From: Edwardsiella tarda ATCC 15947 = NBRC 105688
GTDB taxonomy: Bacteria > Pseudomonadota > Gammaproteobacteria > Enterobacterales > Enterobacteriaceae
DNA: 64,000 nt
NCBI RefSeq assembly: GCF_003113495.2
Contig: NZ_CP084506.1
Span: 3,576,683 to 3,640,682 of the forward strand
Direction of reading: 5' to 3'
Positions 24,730-36,688 of the stretch are shown in pieces. The translations under genes were made by a program, and so were the position numbers. A model generated the notes under the pieces. That model made no database searches. It was not told the origin of the DNA and saw only the letters and a list, made by a program, of their open reading frames with translations. How positions within the stretch are numbered: the first letter of the stretch is position 1; every line of letters starts with the position of its first letter.

Positions 24730-24872
24730 ATAATAACGCGCCCTACAACAGATAAGGCGTGGCCCCACTCTCTACAAGGCTCGGGGCAACGACGTAATAC
24801 GTCGTTTATCAATCAGATCGATACGGGCATCGACAAACCGCCTTGGTGGTTTTGTTATAGGAATTAAATCGT

Positions 24873-26702
24873 ATGTGTGGAATTGTTGGCGCAGTGGCGC
24901 AACGTGATGTCGCAGATATTCTGTTAGAAGGCCTGCGCCGTTTAGAGTATCGCGGTTATGACTCGGCGGGATTGGCGATAGTCGATTCTCAAGGCCATGT
25001 ACAACGTTTACGCCGAGTCGGCAAGGTCAAGGCATTGAGCGATGCTGTCGCCCTATCTCCGATGATCGGGGGAACCGGTATTGCCCATACCCGTTGGGCG
25101 ACTCATGGTGAGCCGAGTGAACAGAATGCGCACCCCCATGTGTCCGGCCACATTAGCGTGGTACACAACGGTATCATCGAAAATCATGAAATACTGCGCG
25201 CGCAATTGATCGAGCGTGGTTATCACTTTACCTCTGAAACCGATACCGAAGTGATTGCCCATTTGGTGAACTGGGAGCAGCGTCAAGGCGGATCCCTGTT
25301 AGAGGTCGTTAAGCGGGTGATCCCACAACTACGAGGTGCTTACGGTACCGTCGTCATGGATAGCCAACAGCCTAACGTACTGGTCTGTGCACGCTCCGGT
25401 AGTCCATTGGTCATCGGTCGCGGTATGGGAGAGAACTTCCTCGCCTCCGATCAGCTTGCCTTGCTACCCGTAACGCGTCGCTTCATCTTCCTGGAAGAGG
25501 GGGATATTGCCGAGGTGACGCGTCATAGCGTGACCATTTTCGATGCGAGTGGTGCGGCGGTAGAACGCGCCGAGATTGAGTCCAACGTGCAGTACGATGC
25601 TGGTGACAAAGGCAATTATCGTCACTACATGCAAAAGGAGATCTATGAACAGCCTCAGGCCATTAAAAATACCCTTGAGGGGCGTTTTAGCCATGGCTGC
25701 ATCGATCTGAGCGAACTGGGTGAGGCAGGGGATCGCCTGTTATCACAGGTGGAGCATGTGCAAATCATCGCCTGCGGCACCTCTTATCATTCTGGCATGG
25801 TGGCGCGTTATTGGTTTGAGGCATTGGCCGGTATTCCTTGTGATGTGGAGATCGCGTCGGAGTTCCGCTATCGCAAGTCTGCGGTGCGCAAGAACAGCCT
25901 GATCATCACGCTATCTCAGTCCGGTGAAACGGCTGATACTCTAGCGGCGTTGCGTCTGTCAAAGGCGATCGGCTACCTGGGATCGCTGGCGATTTGTAAC
26001 GTCGCCAGTTCATCGCTGGTGCGTGAGTCCGACCTGGCATTGATGACGCGTGCCGGTACCGAGATCGGTGTGGCTTCAACCAAGGCCTTCACCACGCAAT
26101 TAACGGTGTTGCTGATGCTGGTGGCGCGTATCGGTCGTCTGCATGGTATGGCTGCCGATATCGAGCATGATATTGTTCATGCGCTACAAGCCTTGCCGAG
26201 CCGTATCGAACAGATGCTGTCGCTGGATCGTAGCATCGAAGCGTTAGCTGAGGAGTTCCTGGATAAGCATCATGCATTGTTCTTAGGGCGTGGTGATCAG
26301 TACCCGATCGCGATGGAAGGTGCGCTGAAGCTGAAGGAGATCTCCTATATTCATGCCGAAGCCTACGCCGCTGGCGAGCTGAAGCATGGTCCATTAGCAC
26401 TGATCGATTCCGATATGCCCGTGGTGGTGGTCGCTCCGAACAATGAACTGTTGGAGAAACTAAAATCCAACATTGAAGAGGTGCGCGCCCGCGGTGGTCT
26501 GCTGTACGTTTTCGCCGCCCAAAGCGCCGGGTTTAGCGAAAGTGAAGGGATGCGTATCATTGCGTTGCCGCATGTAGAAGAGGTGATCGCGCCGATTTTC
26601 TACACGGTCCCATTACAGCTGCTTTCGTACCATGTTGCATTGATCAAAGGTACTGACGTAGATCAGCCGCGTAATTTGGCTAAATCTGTCACCGTTGAGT
26701 AA
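24873..26702 (+). CDS. glmS: Glucosamine--fructose-6-phosphate aminotransferase (isomerising)
   Basis: A 609-residue enzyme, same length as E. coli GlmS. It makes glucosamine 6-phosphate from fructose 6-phosphate and glutamine. The N-terminal glutaminase starts with catalytic Cys2 ([11 protein letters not shown]); two SIS domains follow, with [14 protein letters not shown] and the C-terminus [14 protein letters not shown] 213-base leader with three hairpin-forming segments precedes it, one being AACGACG/CGTCGTT near 24786-24804. Confidence 0.97.
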   Translation: MCGIVGAVAQRDVADILLEGLRRLEYRGYDSAGLAIVDSQGHVQRLRRVGKVKALSDAVALSPMIGGTGIAHTRWATHGEPSEQNAHPHVSGHISVVHNGIIENHEILRAQLIERGYHFTSETDTEVIAHLVNWEQRQGGSLLEVVKRVIPQLRGAYGTVVMDSQQPNVLVCARSGSPLVIGRGMGENFLASDQLALLPVTRRFIFLEEGDIAEVTRHSVTIFDASGAAVERAEIESNVQYDAGDKGNYRHYMQKEIYEQPQAIKNTLEGRFSHGCIDLSELGEAGDRLLSQVEHVQIIACGTSYHSGMVARYWFEALAGIPCDVEIASEFRYRKSAVRKNSLIITLSQSGETADTLAALRLSKAIGYLGSLAICNVASSSLVRESDLALMTRAGTEIGVASTKAFTTQLTVLLMLVARIGRLHGMAADIEHDIVHALQALPSRIEQMLSLDRSIEALAEEFLDKHHALFLGRGDQYPIAMEGALKLKEISYIHAEAYAAGELKHGPLALIDSDMPVVVVAPNNELLEKLKSNIEEVRARGGLLYVFAAQSAGFSESEGMRIIALPHVEEVIAPIFYTVPLQLLSYHVALIKGTDVDQPRNLAKSVTVE

Positions 26703-26720
26703 GTCTTCGTCTGTGATGAT

Positions 26721-26746
26721 AAGGGGATGAGTATTCATCCCCTTTT
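26721..26746 (+). terminator. glmS terminator
   Basis: A 10-base stem AAGGGGATGA/TCATCCCCTT with loop GTAT runs into TTTTTT, 18 bases after glmS. The minus-strand gene at 26771 ends just beyond. Confidence 0.9.
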
Positions 26747-26770
26747 TTAGTGGCGCTCTGCAAGCGTGCG

Positions 26771-27607
26771 TTAGCGGGCTAACGAAGCGAAGAGATAACG
26801 TAACCACCACAGCGGTTTCCACCAACGTTTTTGCTGCGGCAACGTTACCGGGAATAGATTATGACGGTAGATGATACGCCATTCAAAATTAAGGAACATA
26901 CGACTGTGCCCATATTCATCGCCATAGTTTTCACACTCATACCGTTTTTGCCGATCGATCGGTGTATTCGCCGATAAGTCACGCTCTAGACTATGATAGC
27001 TTTTTTCACGATCTAACTTTCTTTCATAACAGACAAACTTTTTAGGCAAATATTTCTGTCGAGAACCATGGTATTTGTGATATTTAACAAAGCGATAGTC
27101 TTCCGCACCATAATTCCCAGCGAACTCTTCGTCATAGCCAAAGTGACGGAAGAAACGCGCTCGCGACATAAAAAAGAGATTGGAATGGCCTTTGTAGAGG
27201 CCACGCTCATCGCTGCGGCGATAAATTTTATAAAAATTTCTACCTGGGTTTTTAGTTTTAATTAAATAGCTTAACGTCTCTTCGGGTAGTTCATGGTCAA
27301 GATCAGTGAGCAATATCTTATCTGACTTTGCATAGGTCACACCGAGATTGCGCGCTCCGGCTTGGTTCCACTTAATATCTTCAGTAATTTTTAGCCAGGT
27401 AATGTTTAAATCAAACTTTTCAATTTGATAAGAAATCGGTGAGCCATCATCGATGATAATAAATTCAATTGCGCTACGCAGGGATAACGGTAGTTGCTCA
27501 TACTTTCTCAACAAAGAAAATATAGATTCAAGACTTTTCTGATTGCAATAAAAATGTGTCACATAAGACAGTTTAATATGTTGCTTATCGTTATCTTGGT
27601 GAATCAT
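26771..27607 (-). CDS. Family 2-like glycosyltransferase
   Basis: A 278-residue protein with GT-A glycosyltransferase features: a nucleotide-sugar motif FIIIDDGSP near residues 48-56, a DxD-like LLTDLDHE near 98-105, and GAEDYRF near 165-171, the ED motif found in many GT2 enzymes. No signal peptide is seen. The C-terminal region, rich in W, R and Y and ending LWWLRYLFASLAR, may contact the membrane. Donor and acceptor are unknown; a role in lipopolysaccharide or another surface glycan is a guess. It is a single gene between glmS and the pst operon and is markedly AT-rich (about 35% GC by hand in 27241-27300), suggesting acquisition by transfer. Confidence 0.75.
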   Translation of the reverse strand: MIHQDNDKQHIKLSYVTHFYCNQKSLESIFSLLRKYEQLPLSLRSAIEFIIIDDGSPISYQIEKFDLNITWLKITEDIKWNQAGARNLGVTYAKSDKILLTDLDHELPEETLSYLIKTKNPGRNFYKIYRRSDERGLYKGHSNLFFMSRARFFRHFGYDEEFAGNYGAEDYRFVKYHKYHGSRQKYLPKKFVCYERKLDREKSYHSLERDLSANTPIDRQKRYECENYGDEYGHSRMFLNFEWRIIYRHNLFPVTLPQQKRWWKPLWWLRYLFASLAR

Positions 27608-27834
27608 TTATTAGTTACCCTGTAAACATATCTTATGATATAGAAAATTTTTATATTATCCCATGAATGGTTAGCAATATCATCAAAGAGATAGATGATT
27701 ATCTGATCGTAAATGTGATACTGTCTAGAAAGTTGCATAAGAAGCTTATCCTCGCCACTGGGCTGTCGTTCATAAACGTGGTCGTCTCGGATGCTCCTCT
27801 GACTTCTTCTCCTCCTTCTCCCTCCCACGATCAA
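27608..27834. other. AT-rich gap upstream of the pst Pho boxes
   Basis: This is the first part of a 349-base stretch without a gene; the Pho boxes and pstS leader (27835-27956) fill the rest. It contains the upstream region of the minus-strand glycosyltransferase gene and a pyrimidine-rich tract near 27796-27829. No ORF here is convincing. Confidence 0.5.
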
Positions 27835-27907
27835 CTGTCATAAAACTGTCATAATCCATACATTTTACTGTCATCAAACTGCCTTATTTTGCTTCCTGCA
27901 CCATACT
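27835..27907 (+). promoter_or_regulatory. Two Pho boxes and promoter of pstS
   Basis: A near-consensus PhoB box CTGTCATAAAACTGTCAT lies at 27835-27852 and a second, weaker one, CTGTCATCAAACTGCCT, at 27868-27884. A plausible -10 CATACT is at 27902-27907, about 17 bases beyond the second box, the spacing expected when PhoB replaces a -35 element. E. coli pstS also has two Pho boxes. The operon should be induced by phosphate starvation through PhoBR. Confidence 0.88.
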
Positions 27908-27956
27908 TGATCCGATTGTTGATACGTTAGCTTGATAACGCTTCCCTGGAGGGAAT

Positions 27957-28997
27957 ATGAAACTGATGCGTACCGCTGTCGCTGGGATTGTCGCCGCGAC
28001 CGTCTCCTTGAGTGCCACCCCGGCCTTCGCCGCTGAGAGCCTGACAGGTGCCGGCGCTACCTTCCCGGCGCCGGTTTATGCCAAGTGGGCCGATTCCTAC
28101 CAGAAAGAAACCGGTAACAAAGTGAATTATCAAGGTATTGGTTCTTCAGGCGGCGTGAAGCAGATCATCGCGAACACCGTCGATTTCGGTGCCTCCGATG
28201 CACCGCTAAGCGATGAGAAGCTGGCGGCCGACGGTCTGTTTCAATTCCCTACCGTGATCGGTGGGGTCGTGATGGCAGTGAACCTACCGGGGGTGAAGTC
28301 GGGTGAGTTGACATTAGATGGTGAGACGCTGGGCGACATCTACCTGGGTAAGATTAAGAAGTGGAATGACGCGGCGATCGCCAAACTCAATCCGGGCGTT
28401 AAACTGCCGGATCAGAATATTGCCGTGGTGCGGCGTGCGGATGGTTCCGGTACCTCTTTCGTCTTTACCAGCTACTTGAGCAAAGTTAATCCGCAATGGA
28501 AGGCCGATGTTGGTGCCGGTTCGACGGTGAATTGGCCGACCGGTTTAGGGGGTAAGGGCAATGACGGCGTCGCCGCTTTTGTCCAGCGTCTGCCGGGCTC
28601 TATTGGCTACGTCGAGTATGCCTACGCTAAACAGAATAAGTTGGCGTACACCAAACTGGTTTCTGCTGATGGTCAAGCGGTTAGCCCGACGGAGGTCAGC
28701 TTCAGCAATGCGGCTAAAGGGGCCGATTGGAGCCGCTCTTTCGCTCAGGATCTGACGAACCAGGCGGGCGATAATGTATGGCCGATCACCTCGACGACGT
28801 TTATTCTGGTGCATAAGGCATCGACCAAGCCAAAGCAGACGGCTGAGGTACTGAAGTTCTTCGATTGGGCCTATAACGATGGCGCCAAGCAGGCCAATGC
28901 ATTGGATTATGCCACCTTACCCGCGTCCGTGGTGGAGCAGATCCGCGCGGCCTGGAAGACGAGCGTCAAGGATAGCGGCGGTAACGCCCTGTATTGA
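27957..28997 (+). CDS. pstS: Periplasmic phosphate-binding protein PstS
   Basis: A 346-residue protein (E. coli 346) with a Sec signal peptide cleaved after TPAFA. The mature N-terminus [19 protein letters not shown] and the phosphate-binding [12 protein letters not shown] segment are conserved. It captures phosphate for PstCAB. A GGAGG ribosome-binding site precedes the ATG. First gene of pstSCAB-phoU. Confidence 0.97.
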   Translation: MKLMRTAVAGIVAATVSLSATPAFAAESLTGAGATFPAPVYAKWADSYQKETGNKVNYQGIGSSGGVKQIIANTVDFGASDAPLSDEKLAADGLFQFPTVIGGVVMAVNLPGVKSGELTLDGETLGDIYLGKIKKWNDAAIAKLNPGVKLPDQNIAVVRRADGSGTSFVFTSYLSKVNPQWKADVGAGSTVNWPTGLGGKGNDGVAAFVQRLPGSIGYVEYAYAKQNKLAYTKLVSADGQAVSPTEVSFSNAAKGADWSRSFAQDLTNQAGDNVWPITSTTFILVHKASTKPKQTAEVLKFFDWAYNDGAKQANALDYATLPASVVEQIRAAWKTSVKDSGGNALY

Positions 28998-29057
28998 TGA
29001 TTTTTCGGCACGCCCTTCCGGGCGTGCCCTATCATGATCGTTTAAGAAGAGATAGAC

Positions 29058-30029
29058 ATGGCTGATTCGCCTTCCGTTAATAAACAGCCGATGATGAGAG
29101 CGCCGAGTAAGCTCGGAGATGTGATTTTTGCGCTGTTGGTCAAGCTGGCGGCGCTGATCACGTTGTTGTTGCTGGGAGGCATCATCGTTTCCCTGATCAT
29201 CGCCGCGCTGCCCAGCATGGAGAAGTTTGGCTTCGCCTTCCTGTGGAGCAAAGAATGGGATGCGCCAGCAGAGCAGTTCGGGGCTTTGGTGCCGATCTAC
29301 GGTACCTTGGTGACCTCGCTGATCGCGTTGATCATTGCCGTCCCGGTCAGTTTCGGTATTGCGCTATTCTTGACCGAGTTGGCTCCCAACTGGTTGCGTC
29401 GTCCTTTAGGGGTGGCGATCGAACTGTTGGCGGCGATCCCCAGTATCGTCTACGGCATGTGGGGGCTGTTTATCTTCGCGCCATTGTTTGCCGAATATTT
29501 TCAAACCCCGGTGGGTGAATTGCTGGCTGGCATTCCCATCGTCGGTACCCTATTTTCTGGCCCGGCCTTCGGCATCGGCATCCTGGCTGCCGGGGTGATC
29601 CTGGCTATCATGATCATCCCTTACATCGCGGCGGTAATGCGCGATGTGTTTGAGCAGACGCCGGTGATGATGAAAGAGTCGGCTTATGGCATCGGCTGTA
29701 CCACCTGGGAGGTCATCTGGCGCATCGTTTTACCCTTCACCAAAAATGGGGTGATCGGTGGCATCATGCTGGGTCTGGGGCGTGCGCTGGGGGAGACCAT
29801 GGCGGTCACTTTCGTTATCGGTAATACCTACCAGCTGGATAGCTTCTCGTTGTATATGCCGGGTAACAGTATTACCTCGGCATTGGCCAACGAGTTCGCC
29901 GAGGCCGAGTCTGGGTTGCACACCGCCGCGCTGATGGAGCTGGGACTGATCCTGTTCGTGATTACCTTCATCGTGTTGGCGTTGTCCAAGCTGATGATCC
30001 TGCGCCTGGCGAAAAATGAGGGACGTTAA
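29058..30029 (+). CDS. pstC: Phosphate ABC transporter permease PstC
   Basis: A 323-residue inner-membrane permease (E. coli 319) with about six hydrophobic segments. The EAA loop region near [18 protein letters not shown] and [18 protein letters not shown] is typical. It pairs with PstA to form the phosphate channel. It ends one base before the pstA start, suggesting translational coupling. Confidence 0.96.
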   Translation: MADSPSVNKQPMMRAPSKLGDVIFALLVKLAALITLLLLGGIIVSLIIAALPSMEKFGFAFLWSKEWDAPAEQFGALVPIYGTLVTSLIALIIAVPVSFGIALFLTELAPNWLRRPLGVAIELLAAIPSIVYGMWGLFIFAPLFAEYFQTPVGELLAGIPIVGTLFSGPAFGIGILAAGVILAIMIIPYIAAVMRDVFEQTPVMMKESAYGIGCTTWEVIWRIVLPFTKNGVIGGIMLGLGRALGETMAVTFVIGNTYQLDSFSLYMPGNSITSALANEFAEAESGLHTAALMELGLILFVITFIVLALSKLMILRLAKNEGR

Positions 30030-30030
30030 G

Positions 30031-30918
30031 ATGGCAACGATGGATGTGCAAAACCCGCAGCAGCTGGCGGAGTCTCGTCGCCGCATGCAGGCTTGGCGTC
30101 GGCAGAAGAACCGCATCGCCCTGTGCCTGTCGATGGGCACCATGGCCTTTGGTCTGTTCTGGTTGGTATGGATCCTATTCTCTACCTTCACCCGTGGCAT
30201 CGATGGTATGTCGTTGGCGCTGTTTACTGAGATGACGCCACCGCCGAATACCGAGGGGGGCGGGTTGGCTAACGCCATCGTCGGCTCCGGGTTGTTGATC
30301 CTGTGGGCAACGGTGATCGGCACGCCGCTGGGCATCATGGCGGGGATCTACCTGGCTGAGTATGGCCGTAATAGTCTGTTGGCTAACGTGACTCGCTTTA
30401 TTAACGATATCTTACTGTCTGCGCCATCGATCGTCGTCGGTCTGTTCGTCTATACCATCGTCGTGGCGAAGATGCAGCACTTCTCCGGTTGGGCTGGCGT
30501 GATTGCGCTAGCGCTGTTGCAGGTGCCCATCGTTATTCGTACCACCGAGAATATGTTGAAGCTGGTGCCTGATAGCCTACGTGAGGCCGCTTATGCGCTG
30601 GGTACGCCGAAGTGGAAGATGATTTCGGCGATCACCCTAAAAGCGTCGGTCTCGGGGATTATTACCGGGGTACTGTTGGCCATCGCCCGTATCGCCGGTG
30701 AGACCGCGCCGCTGCTGTTTACGTCACTCTCCAACCAGTTCTGGAGCACCGACATGATGCAGCCGCTGGCTAACCTGCCGGTCACCATCTTTAAGTTTGC
30801 CATGAGTCCGTTTGCGGAGTGGCAACAGCTGGCTTGGGCTGGTGTACTGCTGATCACGCTGTGTGTCTTGCTGCTGAATATCGTGGCCCGCGTGATTTTC
30901 GCCAAGAAAAAATACTAA
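30031..30918 (+). CDS. pstA: Phosphate ABC transporter permease PstA
   Basis: A 295-residue permease (E. coli 296). Conserved [23 protein letters not shown] and [22 protein letters not shown] are seen. The ATG at 30031 is chosen because AGGGACG lies just upstream, inside the pstC end, and because homology starts there; a longer reading begins within pstC. It is followed by pstB after 45 bases. Confidence 0.96.
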   Translation: MATMDVQNPQQLAESRRRMQAWRRQKNRIALCLSMGTMAFGLFWLVWILFSTFTRGIDGMSLALFTEMTPPPNTEGGGLANAIVGSGLLILWATVIGTPLGIMAGIYLAEYGRNSLLANVTRFINDILLSAPSIVVGLFVYTIVVAKMQHFSGWAGVIALALLQVPIVIRTTENMLKLVPDSLREAAYALGTPKWKMISAITLKASVSGIITGVLLAIARIAGETAPLLFTSLSNQFWSTDMMQPLANLPVTIFKFAMSPFAEWQQLAWAGVLLITLCVLLLNIVARVIFAKKKY

Positions 30919-31743
<825 letters not shown>

Positions 31744-31760
31744 TGGTTGAGGAAGGGAAT

Positions 31761-32483
31761 ATGGATAATTTGAATTTAAACAAGCATACCTCCGGCCAGT
31801 TTAATGCCGAGCTTGAGCATATCCGCACTCAGGTAATGAGCATGGGGGGCCTGGTAGAGCAGCAACTCACCGATGCCATTACTGCCATGCATAATCAGGA
31901 TGCCGAGTTGGCGCGTCGTGTGATCGAGGGAGATGCCAAGGTCAATATGATGGAGATCGCCATCGATGAGGCCTGTGTCAAAATTATTGCCAAGCGTCAG
32001 CCGACCGCCAGCGATTTACGCCTGGTGATGGCAATCATCAAGACTATCTCTGAGCTGGAGCGCATCGGTGATGTGGCCGATAAGATCTGTCGTACCGCGT
32101 TGGAGAAGTTCTCCCAGCAGCATCAACCGTTGCTGGTTAGCCTGGAGTCATTGGGGCAGCATACGGTGCAGATGCTGCACGATGTACTGGATGCCTTCGC
32201 GCGTATGGATTTGCATGAAGCCATTCGTATCTATCGGGAAGATAAGAAGGTCGATCAGGAGTATGAAGGGATCGTTCGTCAGCTGATGACCTATATGATG
32301 GAAGATTCACGGACCATCCCCAGCGTCCTGACGGCGTTATTCTGTGCCCGCTCCATCGAGCGCATCGGCGATCGTTGCCAGAATATCTGCGAATTTATTT
32401 TCTACTATGTGAAAGGTCAGGATTTCCGCCATATCGGTGGCGACGATCTGGAGCAGTTGTTAGCCGGAAGTCGAGAGCAGTAA
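31761..32483 (+). CDS. phoU: Phosphate signalling protein PhoU
   Basis: A 240-residue protein of paired three-helix bundles (E. coli 241). Start [25 protein letters not shown] and the two metal-binding repeats around [17 protein letters not shown] and [18 protein letters not shown] are conserved. It negatively regulates the Pho regulon with PstSCAB and PhoR. The ATG at 31761 has AGGAAGGG upstream and matches the E. coli start. Confidence 0.97.
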   Translation: MDNLNLNKHTSGQFNAELEHIRTQVMSMGGLVEQQLTDAITAMHNQDAELARRVIEGDAKVNMMEIAIDEACVKIIAKRQPTASDLRLVMAIIKTISELERIGDVADKICRTALEKFSQQHQPLLVSLESLGQHTVQMLHDVLDAFARMDLHEAIRIYREDKKVDQEYEGIVRQLMTYMMEDSRTIPSVLTALFCARSIERIGDRCQNICEFIFYYVKGQDFRHIGGDDLEQLLAGSREQ

Positions 32484-32507
32484 GCCTATCTGGCCAATAC
32501 GTTTTAC

Positions 32508-32542
32508 CGACGAGCCGCCCTGCATCGCAGGGCGGCTCGTCG
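32508..32542. terminator. Bidirectional hairpin between phoU and yieH
   Basis: A perfect 16-base stem starting CGACGAGCCGCCCTGC, with a 3-base loop ATC, lies between the convergent phoU and yieH. There is no long T-run, but the position and stability suit a bidirectional terminator. Confidence 0.75.
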
Positions 32543-32553
32543 CTATAAGGAGG

Positions 32554-33225
32554 CTAGGCGGTGTGAGTCAGTTGCCAGCCGCGTTGGCGCCATAGCGAGG
32601 GTAATTGGCGCAGATCATCGAAGGCGGTCACCAGGGGATGATCGATGGGCGGATTATGGGGATCGGCGCAAAAGTAGAAGACCGGAATACCCGCGGCGAT
32701 CCCGGCATGTGCGCCGGCCGGTGAGTCATCCACCAGAATGCACTCCTCGATCGTCACTCCCATGCTTTGCGCCGCATGGTGCATCAGATCCGGTTCGGGT
32801 TTCCAACTTTGGATATCATAGCCGCTGTACAGATGATCGCCGAAGAATGGCAGCATACCGGTAGCGCCGAGTGAGCTTTGCATCTTACTGACCGGCCCGT
32901 TCGAGGCGGTACACATAGGGACGCAGATCTGACTCAATAACTCGTGGGCGTGTGGGATCGGCTGGAGTTCGCTAGCGAACAGGCGCGCGACTTCGGCGCG
33001 GTAGTGAGACTCCATCTCGGCGCGATCGGCGTGAAAAGGGTGACGACGTTGGATGATATCGATGATGTCATACAGTCTCACCCCTTTGAACTCGCGATAG
33101 ATCTCATCCAGGGATAGCGTTATCCCATAGCGCGCGAACATACTGACATAGGCTTTACTACAGATGATTTCGCTGTCTACCAGCGTTCCGTCACAGTCGA
33201 AGAGAATACAGCGGATACTGCTCAT
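32554..33225 (-). CDS. yieH: HAD-family phosphatase YieH
   Basis: A 223-residue haloacid-dehalogenase phosphatase (E. coli YieH 221, reported as a 6-phosphogluconate phosphatase). Motif I is FDCDGTLVDSE near residues 9-19, motif II CTASNGP, and the C-terminal ILVDDSPAGAHAG carries the metal-binding aspartates. The genes ade, adeP and yieE follow in the neighbourhood; E. coli has yieE, adeP (yieG) and yieH close together, but ade elsewhere. Confidence 0.92.
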   Translation of the reverse strand: MSSIRCILFDCDGTLVDSEIICSKAYVSMFARYGITLSLDEIYREFKGVRLYDIIDIIQRRHPFHADRAEMESHYRAEVARLFASELQPIPHAHELLSQICVPMCTASNGPVSKMQSSLGATGMLPFFGDHLYSGYDIQSWKPEPDLMHHAAQSMGVTIEECILVDDSPAGAHAGIAAGIPVFYFCADPHNPPIDHPLVTAFDDLRQLPSLWRQRGWQLTHTA

Positions 33226-33288
33226 GGTCGTCCCTTTTGGCCAGTCGGCGCGGAAAGCACCCGCGCCGTATCAAGATTTCTGCCTAGT

Positions 33289-35064
33289 TTAAACGCTCTC
33301 CTCGTCCATGCGAACCTCGGTAAAGCAGAAGTGATCGACATCGAACAGACCGAGGCTAGTCAGTTTGAGTGACGGGATCACCGGCAGGGAAAGGAACGCC
33401 ATCTGGATGAAGGGTTCGTTCAAGGTCATACCGCATGCGTGGCAAGCCTGTTTGAGTTGGTCGATTACCTCAGCGATCTCTTCGGCCGACAAAGAGCTCA
33501 TTAAACCGGCGATAGGTAATGGCAGATGCGCCTGGACCTGACCGTCGGCAACGACGCATAGCCCACCGCCGTCTTGGATGAGTTGATTGACGGCTTGCGC
33601 CATCTCTGCCGGATCGTGCCCGATGGTGACGATGTTATGGCTGTCGTGGCTGACGGTGGCCGCCAGGGCTCCTTTATTCAGACCGCTGTTATGCAGTAGA
33701 CCCAACGCCGGGGCCTTCCCGTGGCCATAGCGCTCCATCACCGCCATACGGCAGACATCTGGGGTATCGAAATCATCACCCTGCCAGCGGACGATGCAGG
33801 CCGGGGTAATCAGCTCATTGGGGATCAGCGTCAGTGCGCGGTAGGCCGTACCGGGTGTCAGCGTCAGCGTCAAATCGTCGGCGCTTAATGGCGCCCGCTG
33901 TACGGTGTTGTGCTGCGGCGGGCAACTCGCCAGCTGGCGCGCCGCAGCATCGCGCAGTAACTGTGCACCATCAACGGGTTGACCTCCCGCGAAAACTTGG
34001 CGGATGGTGACCTGTTCGACATCATCCAGCAGGACGATGTCGGCCTTTTTCCCTGGGGCGATCAGACCTAGCCGTTTTAGGCCATAGTGGCGCGCTGCCG
34101 ACCAACTGGCGACGCGATACGCCACATGCGGCGCCAGATGATGCTGTTGGATCAGGCGGCGGATCAGGGCATCGATATGCCCCTCATGGGCGATCTCCCA
34201 TGGATTGCGGTCATCGGTACATAGCATGCATTGTGGGCTATTGAACTCGGTGATCAGCGGTGCCAGGGTATCCAGGTTACGCGCCGCCGACCCTTCTCGA
34301 ATCATCAGCGCCATGCCGAGTGCCAACTTCTCCCGTCCCTCCTCTAGCGCCATGGTTTCATGGCAGTTCTCTATTCCTGCCGCCAGATAGGCATTCAGCG
34401 CCTTGCCGTGCAACGTTGGACTATGGCCATCCAGCGTGAGATGGCGGAAGGCATCCAGTTTATCTAGGGTGGATTCATCGCCAGCGATGACACCAGGGAA
34501 ATTCATCATCTCCGCCAAGCCTAAAACATGGGGATGATCGCGGTAATGCAACATCGCCGGCAGCGGAAACTCGGCGCCATTGACATCGGTGCCAGCCAAT
34601 GCGGGTACGCAAGAGCTGACTTGGACAAACTGATTCTGCCGGGCACCGTCGGCGCAGCGTAAGAACCAGGCTAGCCCCGCTTCGCCCATCACATTGATAA
34701 TCTCATGGGGGTCGCAGACGATGGTGGTCACCCCAAGCGGTAGCGTCACACTCTCGAAGGTGATCGGTGTCATCATGCTGGATTCAATGTGGAGATGAGC
34801 ATCGATAAAACCGGGTACGGCGACGGCGCCACCGGCATCGATATGCTGGCGGGCCGGGGCATCGGCATAGTCGGGGCCGACGCCGGCGATGCTATCGCCG
34901 CTGATCAGGATGGGGCCCGGTCGAGTGCCGCCGTTGATGAGATCTAGCAGTAAAACATTATCGATACGAATATCGGCAGGTTGCTCGCCACGGGAAACGG
35001 CCAGAAGATGCAACATTGCTGTGCGAGAAAGCGATTGCGTGTGCTTGAGGCTAATATTTTTCAT
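33289..35064 (-). CDS. ade: Adenine deaminase
   Basis: A 591-residue amidohydrolase (E. coli Ade 588) converting adenine to hypoxanthine and ammonia. The metal-binding [16 protein letters not shown] motif lies near residues 85-100, with [17 protein letters not shown] and the C-terminal cyclase-like region containing [11 protein letters not shown]. It is divergent from the adenine permease adeP, so import and deamination of adenine are adjacent and possibly coregulated across the 210-base gap. Confidence 0.95.
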   Translation of the reverse strand: MKNISLKHTQSLSRTAMLHLLAVSRGEQPADIRIDNVLLLDLINGGTRPGPILISGDSIAGVGPDYADAPARQHIDAGGAVAVPGFIDAHLHIESSMMTPITFESVTLPLGVTTIVCDPHEIINVMGEAGLAWFLRCADGARQNQFVQVSSCVPALAGTDVNGAEFPLPAMLHYRDHPHVLGLAEMMNFPGVIAGDESTLDKLDAFRHLTLDGHSPTLHGKALNAYLAAGIENCHETMALEEGREKLALGMALMIREGSAARNLDTLAPLITEFNSPQCMLCTDDRNPWEIAHEGHIDALIRRLIQQHHLAPHVAYRVASWSAARHYGLKRLGLIAPGKKADIVLLDDVEQVTIRQVFAGGQPVDGAQLLRDAAARQLASCPPQHNTVQRAPLSADDLTLTLTPGTAYRALTLIPNELITPACIVRWQGDDFDTPDVCRMAVMERYGHGKAPALGLLHNSGLNKGALAATVSHDSHNIVTIGHDPAEMAQAVNQLIQDGGGLCVVADGQVQAHLPLPIAGLMSSLSAEEIAEVIDQLKQACHACGMTLNEPFIQMAFLSLPVIPSLKLTSLGLFDVDHFCFTEVRMDEESV

Positions 35065-35274
35065 TGTGATTACCTTAATCTTGTTGTTTTTATCATTTTG
35101 ATATTAAAGCGTTTTTCTTTGTCTATTGTAGCGATTTTATGTATATAAGCGTTTGCGTTACATCACATTGGCTGATCGGTGGCAAAAAAACACCAAAAAA
35201 AGGATGTGACAGACATCATAATTTGGCATTTTTAGTATAGGATAACCATCCAAGACACTATACGGATTTCATGT

Positions 35275-36612
35275 ATGAGCCCATCCCAGTCCACGACACC
35301 CTCTTCCCGGGGCGTATTCGAGCGCGTCTTTAAGCTGCAGGCGCATGGTACCACCGTTAGGACCGAGGTGATCGCCGGTTTCACCACCTTCCTTACCATG
35401 GTGTACATTGTCTTCGTTAACCCGCAGATCTTGAGTGCGGCCGGCATGGACACCCAGGCGGTATTTGTCACCACCTGTCTGATCGCCGCCTTCGGGAGTA
35501 TTCTGATGGGGTTGCTGGCCAACCTGCCGGTTGCTTTGGCACCGGCCATGGGATTGAACGCCTTCTTCGCCTTTGTCGTCGTTGGTGCCATGGGGATCTC
35601 TTGGCAAATCGGTATGGGGGCGATCTTCTGGGGCGCTGTCGGCCTGTTTCTATTGACGGTATTCCGCATCCGTTACTGGATGATCGCCAATATTCCGCTG
35701 AGCCTGCGTGTCGGGATCACCAGCGGGATTGGTCTATTCATCGCCATGATGGGGCTGAAGAACGCGGGCATCATCGTGCCAAATAAAGATACGCTGGTGA
35801 CAGTCGGTGAGCTGACTTCGCACCATGTATTGCTGGGGGCTCTGGGTTTCTTCATTATTGCCGTCCTGGCTTCCCGTAATATCCACGCCGCCGTCCTGGT
35901 CTCCATTGTAGTGACAACCACCATTGGCTTGCTGCTGGGTGACGTGCAGTACAGCGGGATATTCTCCATGCCGCCGAGTGTGACCAGTGTGGTCGGTCAG
36001 GTGGATCTGAGCGGAGCACTCAACATCGGCCTGTCTGGCGTCATCTTCTCGTTTATGCTGGTGAACCTGTTCGACTCCTCCGGTACGCTGATCGGGGTGA
36101 CGGATAAGGCCGGACTGACGGATGCCAACGGTAAGTTTCCCCGCATGCAGCAGGCGCTGTATGTCGATAGCATCAGCTCGGTGGCCGGCTCGTTCATTGG
36201 TACCTCCTCCGTTACCGCCTATATCGAAAGCTCCTCTGGCGTCTCCGTCGGCGGCCGTACCGGCCTGACTGCCGTGGTGGTGGGGCTGTTGTTTATGCTG
36301 GTGATCTTCCTCTCTCCGCTGGCTGCTATGGTGCCGGCCTACGCCGCCGCGGGGGCGTTGATCTATGTCGGCGTATTGATGACGTCGAGTCTGGCTCGAG
36401 TGAAGTGGGACGATCTCACTGAGGCGGTACCGGCTTTTATTACCGCCGTGATGATGCCCTTTAGCTTCTCGATCACCGAAGGCATTGCGTTGGGCTTCAT
36501 CTCCTATTGCGTGATGAAGGCGTTTACCGGTCGCTGGCGTGAAATCAGCCCCTGTGTTGTCGCGGTCGCGCTGCTGTTTGTGCTGAAGATTGTATTGGTT
36601 GACGCGCACTGA
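35275..36612 (+). CDS. adeP: Adenine permease AdeP
   Basis: A 445-residue NCS2/AzgA-family purine transporter, the same length as E. coli AdeP (YieG). About 12 or more hydrophobic segments are present, with ARTEVIAGFTTFLTMVYIVFV-type N-terminal residues (here VRTEVIAGFTTFL) and NLFDSSGTLIGVTDKAGL. It imports adenine with protons. Divergent ade supplies the matching catabolic step. Confidence 0.94.
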   Translation: MSPSQSTTPSSRGVFERVFKLQAHGTTVRTEVIAGFTTFLTMVYIVFVNPQILSAAGMDTQAVFVTTCLIAAFGSILMGLLANLPVALAPAMGLNAFFAFVVVGAMGISWQIGMGAIFWGAVGLFLLTVFRIRYWMIANIPLSLRVGITSGIGLFIAMMGLKNAGIIVPNKDTLVTVGELTSHHVLLGALGFFIIAVLASRNIHAAVLVSIVVTTTIGLLLGDVQYSGIFSMPPSVTSVVGQVDLSGALNIGLSGVIFSFMLVNLFDSSGTLIGVTDKAGLTDANGKFPRMQQALYVDSISSVAGSFIGTSSVTAYIESSSGVSVGGRTGLTAVVVGLLFMLVIFLSPLAAMVPAYAAAGALIYVGVLMTSSLARVKWDDLTEAVPAFITAVMMPFSFSITEGIALGFISYCVMKAFTGRWREISPCVVAVALLFVLKIVLVDAH

Positions 36613-36638
36613 TCATCGGGACATGCGCATGATACGAC

Positions 36639-36660
36639 AGGGAGGGCTTCGGCCCTCCCT
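36639..36660 (+). terminator. adeP terminator
   Basis: A 9-base stem AGGGAGGGC/GCCCTCCCT capped by a TTCG tetraloop follows adeP by 26 bases and is followed by TGTTATT. It may also terminate the convergent yieE. Confidence 0.8.
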
Positions 36661-36688
36661 TGTTATTGGTGGCGCGCCGATGTCGCGC

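Noticed and set aside
27604..27834. 76-codon minus-strand ORF upstream of the glycosyltransferase
   Set aside because: Its C-terminal residues come from AT-rich spacer and its start from a pyrimidine-rich tract; no family features.
35065..35274. Purine riboswitch between ade and adeP
   Set aside because: No purine-aptamer consensus was visible; only a weak PurR-like half-site (GCGTTTGCGT) near 35147.
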